A DNA stretch of 64,000 nucleotides from Ipomoea triloba (GCF_003576645.1 NC_044930.1:25478403-25542402), one strand, 5' to 3'; shown: positions 12,130 through 23,090, numbered from the stretch's first letter. Notes: a model not told the origin generated them from the letters alone. Program-made: numbers and translations.

Positions 12130-12480
12130 GTTTAGAATTTTTATAAATTCAGACCATCAAGATGGGTGAGTCGGGAGAAAGCTACGTACAATTGACCATG
12201 ATTAAATACCAATTTTTTCAGCAATAAGCCAACGTGAGTTAGTGTTTAGCCCTGACTTTTGTTGATAGTCATGGCATATGCAAGTATCAACGGGAATTGT
12301 TTATGCTGGAACTTGAAGAGCAATCTCGTATCAGAAAGAGTAAAAGACATTCAAGGGATAAGAACTTTGATTCCTTCATGTGTCCCATTAACTATTATTG
12401 TTTCGACAATGTGATATGTCAATCTTGTGACGATGAACCGCGTACCGTAACAAAAATCGAGAGTGGTATAAGTTCCTCAA
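12130..12480 (-). pseudogene. Helitron PIF1-type helicase, C-terminal relic
   Basis: Read on the minus strand from about 12480 to 12130, the sequence follows the C-terminal end of Helitron/PIF1 helicases: GTRFIVTRL, then VNGTHEGIKVLIP, then FPLILAYAMTINKSQG, then FNHGQLYVAFSRL. The AMTINKSQG and HGQLYVA.SR motifs are the family's conserved late helicase motifs. Two in-frame stops interrupt it, one replacing the residue after VLIP and one directly after KSQG, each one base from a sense codon. The upstream helicase motifs and the Rep part are absent. The 74-residue ORF on the opposite strand is a shadow. Confidence 0.8.
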
Positions 12481-12539
12481 TAACTATAATAGGTGCATCG
12501 AGCTTTAATGTCAATCAATGATTAGGAAGACCAAACAAT

Positions 12540-13593
12540 CTCAAACTATTTAACAATTCATGAGTGTGTACTTCGGAGTAATTATTAAAAGAAAGAGGAA
12601 GTTCGCACTTCACAAGGCTGAGAGTAAAGAGATGTCAATATTGAAATTACTGAATTGTCCCTTTATTTAACACCAATTTGACGGAATAACAAATGAATGA
12701 CTAAATTGAGCAAAATCACAATAGTCTGGGACTAGATTAGATCACAAAAGTCGTCTAGGACAAAATTAAGAAAAACGTCGAGGACCATTTTGGATATAAA
12801 CTCTCATTATAATCAAAGGGTCAAGAGTGTTATTTTTCCTTATTGGACAATAAAATAGTCCTTGAGACAACACAATTCAGCATTATTTAAATTGTGTTTT
12901 TCAACATTCAAATTCAAATTATTAGCTATTGGTCTGCTAAGGTAATCTGGATTATGTTAAGCACTCAAGTCGATCTAAAAGAAGAGTCCATCCCAAAATG
13001 CTAGTATAATTACTCCAATAGGTGAGAGAACCTCAGCTCCGAGTTTAAGGATCACTCGAAGTCATTCATGAATATATGCAGGTTTCATTGGCACTAAAAA
13101 GCTAAGCATTTCAATATGTTGTAAAGGAAATACTGAATTGAACAGTGGATTGTTACAACTGAGACATGGTGTCATTGGAACAGAAAAACATCATAACACA
13201 CAGAGTTGAATTGTTCAGATGAAAAGGAAAAAATACAACATCATCTTATATTGGTGCATCTTTCTGCACTTGAAGAATTCACTGGTTGATGAGTTAATGT
13301 TGGAATGAACTCTTTAACTAAAACAAGAAAGTAATAGGCAATTGCAAAAGATAATATGCAGTTTAATCACAAGTTTCATAGGTATATATACATACATACC
13401 TTGGACTTCATAAGTTTATAATAAACACAAAATTAAAAAATTCCTTAGCCACTTTCTTCTTCTTGACACTTTCCTCTTCAATCTTTGAATGCCAGGGATT
13501 TCGACACCTTCATCTTCAAAGTTTTCATTACTCTCTTCACAGCTTAAAACCTTTCTTGATGAGAGCTTCCAACACTTAATTCTTCAACAAATT
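12540..13593. other. Intergenic and 3' flank of CC-NB-LRR gene 1
   Basis: No independent gene seen. From about 13440 to 13593 the minus strand continues the GAAGAAGAAAGTGTG-type minisatellite that forms the tail exon of the NB-LRR gene, so this part is probably its 3' UTR. Confidence 0.5.
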
Positions 13594-13707
13594 TCACACT
13601 TTCTTCTTTAGAACTTTCCACACTTTCTTCTTCATAGCTTTCCACACTTTCTTCTTCAAGCTTCCCACAATTTCTTCTTCAGAGCTTTCATTATTTGGCA
13701 ATTCAAC
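13594..13707 (-). other. Alternative C-terminal tail exon of CC-NB-LRR gene 1
   Basis: If the 114-bp intron 13821-13708 (GT...AG) is removed, codon Lys (13824-13822) joins in phase to this exon. It starts VELPNNESSEEEIVGS, then becomes Lys/Trp-rich (repeats of KKKVWK) and ends at TGA 13596-13594. Relative to gene 2 the minisatellite has slipped frame after the first unit, so most of this tail is basic rather than acidic. If the intron is kept, the protein ends VSL at 13810. Splicing is inferred from the same arrangement in the other two genes. Confidence 0.6.
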
Positions 13708-13809
13708 CTTGAAAAGTAATTGAAAACAAGTACAAAAAATAAATAAATAACTAAATTAATAAATGGAATTAGAAGGTAAAAACTAATAGTTTGAACTAAA
13801 GAATAAGAA

Positions 13810-16509
13810 TTAGAGAGAAACCTTAGTTCCAACTATACAAACACGAAGTGGACAAACGGCCATTCCCTCAAACAATAACCTCTTTGCAGAAGAAATCTGC
13901 TTTGCAGACGTCACAAGAGAAGAATAACAACATTCTAACACAATTAACTTCAATGCTCCAATTTTTGCAAACTTCAGTGGAACTTGTTCCAATTCCCAAC
14001 AATATCTCAAGACTAGGCGCTCCAAAACTGGGAAATGATTAGAACTTGCATGCCAATGTTTGAGATTTGAACGTGAAATAAGAAGTGCCTTTAATTTTCG
14101 AAAGCACAACTTTGATGGTTTCCACTCTGAACCACAGAAAGCGAAATCTTTTAGTTTAAGCACCTCAAGGTGCGACAACTCACCAATTGTGTCAATCTCC
14201 TTCCATGAAAGATAAGTATACCGAAGTGTCAACTTCTTAAGGTTTGGTGGAAAACCTGTTGGTAGATAAAAGCGCTCAACTCTTCCTACTTCAAACTTCA
14301 ACTTCTCAAGTAGATGTAAATACACAAGGTTCCCTAGATAGCTAGGTACCAGTTGGCCTTCAATGAAAATCCCAAGTTCCCTTAGGTTTGGAACCATTTC
14401 GAAGTTTGGTTTTTCGTCGTAGCTAGTAACTTTCAACCAATAAAGAGTTTGTAGATCTTTTTTGACGAAGCAAGGGAGATACTGTGAACATCTCTTGTCA
14501 ACATGCAAATGCCTTAATTGTGGCAAATCCAAAATATCACATGGCAGTTGCAAAGGACATTTTTCCATCCATGAAGTAACTATGAGAGTTACCAAATTCT
14601 TAAGCTTGAAAAATTGAAACTCATAAAGAGAACCAATGGTACTTAAAGCCAAGTATCTCAAATAAACCAAGTCTGTTACTTCGCTAGGCATGCCTCTTGA
14701 CCATTTAACTAATGATAAATCCAATACTCTTAGAAATTTCAAACAAGGGTATACCAACCTACATTTTGAATGGTATACATCTTTACCAAAGCAAAGAACA
14801 GAATGAATTTCATCAGGACCGCAATTCCCATAACTCACTCGAGTAATTGGCCAATGACTTGTTTGACAGCTTAACCAATGACTAGCTTTTAGAGCATGGT
14901 TGTCATTGATAATGCACAATGTATTCCCATCAATTGCTTCTCTAACACAAACCTCGTGCACTCGATCATGAATATTACATGATTTAACTTTGCCGTCAAT
15001 ACTTAGCTCATTAATTTGAACTAGACTTCTATTAATGAAATCATGCAAGTAACTCTCTCCCACTTCTTCCAAACTCATATTTTTATGTGGCATTAAAAAT
15101 CCCTCTGCAATCCATAAGTTGATTAATCTCTTAGCAGGAATGACATTGTCTTCAGGAAACACACCAAAATAATGAAAGCAATCTTTCAAGTGACGAGGTA
15201 AGAAGTTGTAGCTCAACAAAAGAATTTTTGAAATTCTGTTGTTATTATCATTTGTATCAACTCCATCCAAAGTTTCTGCAACATATCTCCATATTACTAG
15301 AGACTTTATTGTAGCCAAAAGTCCGGAAATCAGAACAACTGCTAGCGGTAATCCACCGCAACCACTAACAATGCGTTTCCCAAGTAACCGATATCCCCTG
15401 GTAATAGAATGTCTTCGCCCGAACACCTTTCTTGAAAATAATTCCAAACAATCCTCTAGAGTTAGATGATGCACATGGTAGGGATTTGCACTTAAGTATT
15501 CAGCCACCTCTTTGAACCGAGTAGTTACTAAGATTCGGCTTCCATTATAATTATTTGGAAAGCATCGTTGGATTGCATCCCAAGCCGCAGTGGTCCATAT
15601 ATCATCTAATAAAATTACATACTTCTTGCCCATCAAACTTCTGCTTAATTGCTCAGCTATTTGAGCATCGTCTAGGTTGTAGATTTCACTTGTTATTGGT
15701 GAAATACAACGTAATAGACCAATGAGCATCTCTTTGAGGTTTAGAACCTGAGACACAACTACCCATGCTCGAATGTGAAAGCTTGCAATAGTAATGGGAT
15801 GTGCATAGACTTTTTTGGCTAATGTAGTTTTTCCAATGCCTCCTTCCCCAACGAGTGGGATAACTTGTAGTTTCAGCACTAGGTTTTCAACATATCTCCG
15901 AAACTTGACAATGTTACTATTCCTCAAAATGGTGAAAACTGGTCTCATCAAGTGTGAATAACATAGCCTGTTAATTATCTTCTCTATATCACTCTTCAAT
16001 CCTATAATTACTTCATTCTCAGGCACTAAAGCATTTTGGTAGGTATCCCAAACAGTAATGTTCACTTTCTCAGGCTCTAAAACAGTTCTTTTTGTGTCCG
16101 CTAGGATCCATCCTTCAACACACTCAATATCGCTTACCACATATTTCAAGGTCTGATGAAGTTTTTCACTAGCCTCAAATACATACCCTTCCTGGTTTGC
16201 TGCCAAATATACTCGTCTCAGTTTATTTTCTATTTCAGTTTTGTAATATGTTCTACCAAATCTATATTCCGATGATTCATCCAGAAGAATCTTATCACAG
16301 GTGTCCCCGTCATTCATTTTGGTCTTACGTTCCTCCAAAAAGGCTTGCAGAAAGTAGAGCTTTGCAGACAGCAACTCAATCGTTTCAAGCAGCGCCACCT
16401 TCAATCCTCCGGCATCAAAAATCGAAACTAGTCTGGGCTCCACAAGGTCTTTCTCTAGCATTCCGATTAGAGTGGTTACATCATCTATAGTCATCAATAT
16501 TGTCGCCAT
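13810..16509 (-). CDS. CC-NB-ARC-LRR resistance protein (R1-like), gene 1
   Basis: Intracellular immune receptor of the CC-NB-LRR class, 899 residues from the ATG at 16509. That ATG is preferred over an upstream in-frame TTG because MATILMTIDDVTTLI aligns with the MAFVVVTSLL start of the two paralogues. Residues 1 to about 190 form the Rx/R1-type N-terminal domain. The NB-ARC follows: P-loop GEGGIGKTT near 221, kinase-2 VILLDDIW, RNBS-B GSRILVTTR, GGLPLAV, RNBS-D CFHYFGVFPED, and an IHD in place of MHD near 513. A leucine-rich region fills residues from about 550 to the end. Compared with gene 2 it has about 26 extra residues just before the P-loop. An acceptor-like TTTCAG lies about 30 bases upstream of the ATG, suggesting a 5' UTR intron. 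No disruption seen; it lies far from the cluster at 51-60 kb and in opposite orientation. Confidence 0.92.
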   Translation of the reverse strand: MATILMTIDDVTTLIGMLEKDLVEPRLVSIFDAGGLKVALLETIELLSAKLYFLQAFLEERKTKMNDGDTCDKILLDESSEYRFGRTYYKTEIENKLRRVYLAANQEGYVFEASEKLHQTLKYVVSDIECVEGWILADTKRTVLEPEKVNITVWDTYQNALVPENEVIIGLKSDIEKIINRLCYSHLMRPVFTILRNSNIVKFRRYVENLVLKLQVIPLVGEGGIGKTTLAKKVYAHPITIASFHIRAWVVVSQVLNLKEMLIGLLRCISPITSEIYNLDDAQIAEQLSRSLMGKKYVILLDDIWTTAAWDAIQRCFPNNYNGSRILVTTRFKEVAEYLSANPYHVHHLTLEDCLELFSRKVFGRRHSITRGYRLLGKRIVSGCGGLPLAVVLISGLLATIKSLVIWRYVAETLDGVDTNDNNNRISKILLLSYNFLPRHLKDCFHYFGVFPEDNVIPAKRLINLWIAEGFLMPHKNMSLEEVGESYLHDFINRSLVQINELSIDGKVKSCNIHDRVHEVCVREAIDGNTLCIINDNHALKASHWLSCQTSHWPITRVSYGNCGPDEIHSVLCFGKDVYHSKCRLVYPCLKFLRVLDLSLVKWSRGMPSEVTDLVYLRYLALSTIGSLYEFQFFKLKNLVTLIVTSWMEKCPLQLPCDILDLPQLRHLHVDKRCSQYLPCFVKKDLQTLYWLKVTSYDEKPNFEMVPNLRELGIFIEGQLVPSYLGNLVYLHLLEKLKFEVGRVERFYLPTGFPPNLKKLTLRYTYLSWKEIDTIGELSHLEVLKLKDFAFCGSEWKPSKLCFRKLKALLISRSNLKHWHASSNHFPVLERLVLRYCWELEQVPLKFAKIGALKLIVLECCYSSLVTSAKQISSAKRLLFEGMAVCPLRVCIVGTKVSL

Positions 16510-16639
16510 TATATTGAACTTCAATTCCCTAAAGTGTTTCTGAAACTGGTACCAGAGTTATTAGTCTCAATTATTGAGCAAGAAAATAGCAGAGATAATG
16601 GTGCATGCAAGATGGGTCAAAATCTGGTGCATCTTATAC

Positions 16640-17034
16640 GAGTTAATTATCGATTTGGTCCCTTGACTATTAGGATTTCACCATTTTGATCATCGACAAT
16701 TTTTCTTGCCTAACTAAGTCATCGACTTTGAAAAAATTAACCAATTTGATCCTCCACTTATTTTACCATTTGATATCCGTTAAATCAGGACCAAATTAGT
16801 AATTTTACTATAGTTAAGGGACCATTTCAGTCAAAAATTAATTATCGAAATAGTCCCTTGACTATAGCAAAACTACCAATTTGGTCCCGATTTAACGGTT
16901 GTTTAACACCAAAATAAACGGAGGACCAAATTGGTTAATTTTTCAAAATCGGAGACGTAATTGGACAAGAAAAATTGTCGATGACCAAAATGGTGAAATC
17001 CCAATAGTCGAGGGACCAAATCGAAAATTTACTC
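16640..17034. mobile_element. Mutator-like foldback MITE with 10-bp target duplication
   Basis: A 395-bp near-palindrome: the left arm GAGTTAATTATCGATTTGG is matched by the reverse complement of the right end. Each arm continues with inverted 'ggtcccttgact' and 'accaaaatggtga' blocks. Perfect flanking direct repeats CATCTTATAC (16630-16639 and 17035-17044) fit the 8-11 bp of Mutator-like elements. It sits about 120 bp upstream of CC-NB-LRR gene 1. Confidence 0.8.
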
Positions 17035-17169
17035 CATCTTATACCTAGTATCTAAACACAAAGATTGTTATCATTACCAGTTTTTCAATTATTTGTATGC
17101 GGAGGGGCGGCTAATATGGCTATATATAGAGAGAGAGTAGATCAAGTGCAAGATAACTTCTAGTGCGAT

Positions 17170-17625
17170 TAAAACAAAAAGAGACACCTTAAGCACACAA
17201 ACAAAGCACCTTAACAACACAAACCGCGCATTAAAATTTTAAAATGGCGCACCTTAAGTACGCAAACTACGCATCTTCAGCACACAAACAAAGCACTTAA
17301 GAGCACAAACAACGCGCTCCTAAATTTTTAAAATGGCGCACCTTAAGTTTCAACAACTGATACACTTTAAGCATACAAATCACGCACCTTAAAAAGGAAA
17401 ACAGCGCACCTCACGAAGAAAAACCACGCACCTAAAGTTTTAGGCCAACGCACTTTAAAGCACACAAATCACGCACTTTAAAAAGGAAAATTACGCACAT
17501 AAAGCATTAGATCAACTCAAAGTTTTCAGCACCTGACACACCTTAAGCCGCACAGTACAAAAACCACTCACATTAAACACAAAAACCACTCACTTTAAGA
17601 AGGAAAATGACGCACCTTATATTTG
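17170..17625. repeat. Degenerate 'CGCACCTTAAGCACACAAA' array
   Basis: About 450 bp in which cgcaccttaag / cacacaaa / tttcaacaa / aaaatggcgcacc motifs recur with irregular spacing of roughly 25-45 bases. The same motifs reappear at 21709-21800. No coding potential and no family I recognise. Confidence 0.6.
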
Positions 17626-20256
17626 ACCTAAATGCAAAAAGACTAAATTGTCACCGTGCATTTTTTAATCACTGTTAAACATTGATTTAGGTAAGATAGA
17701 TCATATTTAACCATACAACCGCACAAAACTCATATATATATATCTGTTCATGAATATTATTTTCGTACACAGTGAATACAATTAAAAATCTTGTCCAAAA
17801 TTAATAAATTTTATAGTGAATAAACATCTGGCAAAAAGTAAAGGCATCGAGAGGGAAAATGTAATGGAGAGTGAGTTATGCAAAACTGTATCAAAGTAAA
17901 AAAGGAATTGAAGTCATGCTGGAGAAAGTATGAAACATACCTTAGGTTGAAGAAGAGCTGGAGTTAGTAAATTGGGTTTGGGTAATATCAGATATGATCT
18001 GAGTTATTGAATTTATTGAGCAAGCTAGAAATGAAATGAGTATAGCAGCACTGATGAGAGATGGGATAAGATATGAATTATTGATGGGAGGGATTTAACT
18101 TTACTTTTAATTATTGTTGGGACCACTAATTTACTTTTTTTCTTTTTTTCTTTTTTTCTTTTTTTCTTTTTTGGTACAACGAATAGTTTTAGTCTATTAA
18201 TTATATTTAAATTGTAAATTTAATTCATAAATTATTATCCTATACGAACATTTCCCTTTAATTATGTTGAAAGTGACCGTTTTAATTCATTACTTATAAA
18301 TTTTGTTAATATTAACAATTTATTCTGAAATTTCAAATTATTAAAGGATATATTGGTCATTTTATAAAATTTTTCTAAATTCCCTTCATGAATCTTCATA
18401 TATATGTTACTTTTATCACTAGAGCCTTGCGGAATATTTGTATGTCTTGATTGAGGAGGAATTGGCGAAAAACATAACAAGCAAGAGATTACTTAGGATT
18501 GAAAATATACCTTAATTTTGCAACTTGGCTTTCCAATTCATTTTGTTCACTGCAATTATATTATAGAAAACACTCGGGTAGGAGTGATTTTACTGCATCC
18601 CCCAAGGTGAATAATTTGCCTGCAGTACATAAGTAGACTCCTAGGGGGTGTTTGGTTAAGTTATATGAGATAACTAAGGTTATATTTGCTTGGGAATATA
18701 AGATTCCCCTATTTGGTTCAAGTTATGTAAGATTTTCAGGGAATGTAACATAACCTCCCGATGAAGTTTTTAGCTATTGGAAGGGAATGTGAGATACACC
18801 CCGATATCTTAGGTAATCTCACATTCCCTTATCTTATTACTAATATTAAGTTTTTGGCATTTTAATCAATTTATCTTATTTCCGTTGTCTTATTTACCTA
18901 CTTCAATTTTAAACCAAACACAGTTATCTAACATTCCCAGTTATCTAACATTCCCAGCAATCTAACATTCCCTAAGGTAATCTAACATTCCGTGGCCATT
19001 TACCATCTTTTCCAAAAATCATTAAATATAAGAATAACAATTGTAAATAGTACCTGTAGCTCATAACATATTCATTGTAAATGTAACTAAGCAATCAAAG
19101 GGGAACTTTCTCAATCCTCACTTAGATTGCCACAACAAAATTTTTTGAAAGCACACTTTATACAAATTGCAAGTTATCATATTGAAACAAAAATCTAAAG
19201 AATAGAAGAAATAGAGGATATAAGTAGCAAGTATTATTTGGATACACATACGGTTTACAACAGAGCGCCAAAGTTCATGATGTTTTTGCAGTTCCCATTG
19301 ATTATGTATGCTGCCTGCACAGCGAAACTAAGGTAAGGGATGAACAAATAAAAACCCAAATCTTTCGCAACAGCAGTAAGAGGCATTGAGCAACGAGTGA
19401 TCAATAAAATAATAAGAAGCATATCAGTACAAATGAAGAAAAAATGCAATGACTTCTGAATTAGATGAACTACAAATTCCTATTCTCGCTATTCAAAATG
19501 AGCATTAGATGATGTATAAAAATCTTAATAGTAAACACAGTATTGAGGTTATCAGGTTCCTCATAATTTCAAGAAAATAGCAAAGTCAATATATACCGTT
19601 AGATTCCATGGTCTTTCTGGTTCTGCACAGAGAAGATATCACCATTATTTTCCTGCAAGTAAAAACCATGAACAGCAAAGCATATAACCTAACCAAATAA
19701 AGCAACTTTTGCAGCTTAACACCAAGAGATACAGCTCAAAGACTAACTAGGAGGTCAACAACATCTATGTATTTTTGAAGGTTTCGAAAATGGCAGCAAT
19801 TAAATTTCCATCATCATATGTGAGAAGCAAAAGAAATTTTATTGATTTTAAAAGTACAAAATTTGGAGTAACATTAAAGAATGCTATATAATCTTTCATT
19901 CAAAGTCCTACATACAGAGAAAGGTAAAGTGAGACCCCATGCACATTACACTGTATCAAATGATATATATGCTCACATCAAGATTGGATGAAAGAAATGA
20001 TTCGAGTAGTCGACTTTTCTTGCTCTACAATACAGGCGTGTGAGTTGATATTAAACTATACCTAATACACTTGTACACGATAGAGAAATGAGCGGCCACA
20101 AACTTCAGTGTAAACTATTATCACAAAAACTTTGCTATTGAATTAACAGTTTCTGATGGACGCAAGGCCTAACCGGAATTGATGCAAGCTTTTCTGGCTC
20201 GCAAGTGCCCTCTTTCTCTCTCGCAAGTATAGAGGAGAAACAACAACAGCCGTCCA
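17626..20256. other. Intergenic repeats; no supported gene
   Basis: Holds a (CTTTTTTT)n microsatellite at about 18130-18170 and a MITE-like element starting GGGGGTGTTTGGTTAAG near 18651. That element ends near 18990 in repeated 'atctaacattccc' units. Beyond 19000 there is unremarkable AT-rich DNA; about 20100-20256 may be 3' UTR of the esterase-like gene. Confidence 0.5.
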
Positions 20257-21345
20257 TCATAACTTCTGGTTAGATTCTATAAGCAACCCGTTTAACATGA
20301 TCTGAACTGCAGCTTCGTAGACAATCCCGTTGTAATGCATACCATCCGTAGTGCATTCAGCCCCGCAGTTATGAGTGAGAGTATGAAAATCCAACAAGAA
20401 AAAGGGGCCACCAAATTGTAGCAGCAGCTTACTTCTGTAGAGCTCGTCATTGTAAGCTTGCCAATGAGCATCCGTCATCCTCTCCCGCTTTGCATTCGTA
20501 TTCAACATCGAATTTATCAGCATTGGCATCCCGAGCCAAAACAACTGCGGGGAACGAGCAGAAACCATCCCTGTTCTCGGCTTGTCATCGGAAACAGAAT
20601 CCAGGTAAACGGGCAACGACATAACTAGCGAATCCCTCAACAACTTCAGCGAAACACCGTAATCCGATGCATCATTCACATGTAGCATATCCCAGAGCCC
20701 TGACCCCATCACCAATACATCAGGGTAATTATTTCTCTCCTTGAACTCCAACATCAAACTAGTCAAATTACTCACATAGGGTGCCCATCTAAAATCAAGC
20801 TTCATCCCAATTTTACCCACCACAGTGCTATAATCACTATGCCTCTTAAACAAATCAGCTCTAATCAATTCTATTTCATATGGCCAAAGTAATAACTCCA
20901 ACAGCGAAACCGCCACAAACCTCGCCTCAGAATCCCCAGCCACCACAACCCACGACCCGTTTAACAAATCCGAAGCATCCGATTTCCCCAACTTCTGGAA
21001 TTCACACTGATCCAACGGTTCAGAATGCACCCACTTCCACTCCCAAGATTTATCGTAAAGATCACTAGAGTTAGAACTAAATGCGACTTGATGAAGTAAA
21101 GAAATGCAGGAATCTGGATTTGAATATGAGGATAAGGAGGAGGAGGATTGTAAACCTGGAGAGGAGAGAAAAGAGGAGATGGCAGGGAAATAAGGGGCCA
21201 AATGAACACCGACGGAGAGGGTGATGAATAGGGCGCAGCTAAAGAAGAGCATCTTGTTGCGGCTCAAGTGCCAGCCCGCCATGACTAGCGGAACGAAGAG
21301 AACTACGCAGGCCGCCAATACTCCCAATTGGACAGCCCCAAACAT
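20257..21345 (-). CDS. Membrane-anchored SGNH / PC-esterase-like protein
   Basis: Intronless, 362 residues. Two hydrophobic segments near residues 5-24 and 32-50 suggest a type II or hairpin anchor, probably in the Golgi/secretory membrane. The lumenal part has SGNH-hydrolase marks: block I GDSEAR near 137 with the nucleophile Ser, a GSGLWDML block, and DGMHYNG near 336 carrying the usual Asp-x-x-His pair. This layout is that of PC-esterase/CAS1-type sugar O-acyl transferases or esterases (relatives of TBL/PMR5-type proteins). The substrate cannot be told; a wall polysaccharide is a guess from the family. The ATG is the first in frame and precedes the anchor directly. No disruption. Confidence 0.75.
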   Translation of the reverse strand: MFGAVQLGVLAACVVLFVPLVMAGWHLSRNKMLFFSCALFITLSVGVHLAPYFPAISSFLSSPGLQSSSSLSSYSNPDSCISLLHQVAFSSNSSDLYDKSWEWKWVHSEPLDQCEFQKLGKSDASDLLNGSWVVVAGDSEARFVAVSLLELLLWPYEIELIRADLFKRHSDYSTVVGKIGMKLDFRWAPYVSNLTSLMLEFKERNNYPDVLVMGSGLWDMLHVNDASDYGVSLKLLRDSLVMSLPVYLDSVSDDKPRTGMVSARSPQLFWLGMPMLINSMLNTNAKRERMTDAHWQAYNDELYRSKLLLQFGGPFFLLDFHTLTHNCGAECTTDGMHYNGIVYEAAVQIMLNGLLIESNQKL

Positions 21346-21708
21346 TTATCCAACTTTGCCTGCGAAATTTTAACGATTATTGTGGTGAGGACTGAGGAGC
21401 GAGCATTTCCGCGTGCGAATCTTGGGTTTGGGGATGCGGTGGTAAAGATCGGATTTTTGGATCGGAAAGAGGAGCAGGGCATCAAGATCCAAGATGGGTC
21501 GGCGGTGAAGATTATTAACGAGGGAAGTTGAACAGGTTGATGGTAATGGCACAACTGCAGAAGGATGAATGAGAAAACAGAGTTAATTATATGTCCGAAG
21601 AGGATAAACTTTATACGGCGGTTCCTTAATGACACTATAATTATTGCTTTACTGATTCATTTTCTTTTGTTAAATCGGTGATCTGTTCATTATAAATGAG
21701 GCAGATAA

Positions 21709-22080
21709 GATTTTAAAATGGCGCACTTTAAGTTTCAACAATTCACGCACTTTAAACATATATATCACGCACATTGAGTATACATATCACGCACCTTGAC
21801 CGTGAATAAATCAAATCCCTTGATTGGTAAGGCTTGATCGCTAGATCTCATTAAGAATTCAATCTCCCGATTGGTGAAACCCAATATCTTGATTGGTAAG
21901 ATTCGAACCTTAGAATCGTAGGTAAGTTCGATCCCTCGATTAGTAAAATTGAATCTCTAAATCATGATTAATTTGACTTCCCGGACATAACTAATAATCC
22001 GATCACTAGATCAGTAAAATTCGACCTCTCAATCGTATCGCAAATCCGATCCCTAGATCGGTAGAGATCGGCCGACCCTT
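21709..22080. repeat. Mixed repeat: 'GGCGCACTTTAAG' block and 'GATTGGTAAGATTCGA' repeats
   Basis: 21709-21800 repeats the CGCACCTTAAG motif family of 17170-17625, including the shared run 'ttttaaaatggcgcac' and 'tttcaacaa'. 21800-22080 is a degenerate tandem series around 'gattggtaaaattcgatctctcgatc', period about 35-45 bases. No ORF. Confidence 0.5.
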
Positions 22081-22084
22081 ATAG

Positions 22085-22370
22085 TTCAAAAGATTATGCT
22101 TAAGGTTGTGCTCTTTTTTCCTAAGTTAAGATTTTTCTCATTAGATTTTTTTTATAAGGTTTTTAACGAGGCAACCCATGTAAGTCACTGATTATATGGT
22201 TAGTTTTTCTAGTCCGAACTATTCCTCATTGGCACTTAAGGTTGTGTTCTTTTTTCCTTAGCTAAGATTTTCTTCCATTTAGTTTTTCTTAGTGTACAGA
22301 TTTTAACAAGGCAACCAACATAAGTCGCGGACTGTGCAGTCAGATTTTCCCGCCCGAACCCTTCCTTATT
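22085..22370 (+). mobile_element. Copia-type LTR debris, two tandem partial copies
   Basis: Two related blocks (about 22100 and 22235) each read 'aaggttgtgctcttttttccttagctaagattt...tttaacaaggcaac'. This is the well-known plant Copia LTR signature (CTCTTTTTTCC ... TTTTTAACGAGGCAAC). The copies are about 140 bases apart and truncated; no coding region accompanies them. Confidence 0.65.
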
Positions 22371-22429
22371 AGCTCGATGTTAGGGCTTGGACTGGAGCTA
22401 CTTTATAGGGAATATTTCCCGGGTTTGAC

Positions 22430-23065
22430 CGAGACATAAGCAGAGTTCGAGAGATAGATCTCTCGATACACGGGGACGAGACATCATCTTTTGGTCTCGA
22501 TAGTCTGACACTTCTCCAAAAGGCTGAATGACGGTCAGGAAGCATGGATGAAGTTTGGAGAAGAAGAATATCATGGAGAGATAAATATTAAGGAGGTGCC
22601 AGAAGTGGATGCCACGTCAGAACTCCACAACAAACGGATAGAACGAGACATAAGCAGAGTTCGAGAGATAGATCTCTCGATACACGGGGACGAGACATCA
22701 TCTTTTGGTCTCGATAGTCTGACACTTCTCCAAAAGGCTGAATGACGGTCAGGAAGCATGGATGAAGTTTGGAGAAGAAGAATATCATGGAGATAAAATA
22801 TTAAGGAGGTGCCAGAAGTGGATGCCACGTCAGAACTCCACAACAAACGGATACGAGACATAAGCAGAGTTCGAGAGATAGATCTCTCGATACACGGGGA
22901 CGAGACATCATCTTTTGGTCTCGATAGTCTGACACTTCTCCAAAAGGCTGAATGACGGTCAGGAAGCATGGATGAAGTTTGGAGAAGAAGAATATCATGG
23001 AGAGATAAAATATTAAGGAGGTGCCAGAAGTGGATGCCACGTCAGAACTCCACAACAAACGGATA
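22430..23065 (+). repeat. About 210-bp tandem repeat, three copies, running into an N gap
   Basis: Three copies starting at about 22430, 22646 and 22855, each beginning 'cgagacataagcagagttcgag' in part and ending 'cacaacaaacggata'. They differ by only a few bases (for example atagaacgagac against atacgagac, and gagagataa against gagataa). The array stops at 25 Ns (23066-23090), so the true copy number is unknown. Overlapping ORFs here are by-products of the repeat. Confidence 0.85.
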
Positions 23066-23090
23066 NNNNNNNNNNNNNNNNNNNNNNNNN
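23066..23090. other. Assembly gap (25 N)
   Basis: Run of 25 unknown bases at the edge of a tandem array, most likely a collapsed or unresolved repeat rather than a true 25-base gap. Confidence 0.95.

Noticed and set aside
12297..12521. 74-residue plus-strand ORF as a small gene
   Set aside because: It is the shadow of the Helitron helicase relic on the minus strand.
16510..16524. Upstream TTG as start of NB-LRR gene 1
   Set aside because: Not an ATG, and the paralogues align from the ATG at 16509.
17170..17625. CRISPR-like spaced repeats
   Set aside because: Spacing and repeat sequence are irregular and the DNA is plainly plant nuclear.
22571..22969. Internally repeated 132-residue minus-strand ORF
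   Set aside because: Only the translation of the 210-bp tandem array; the frame is not kept between units.
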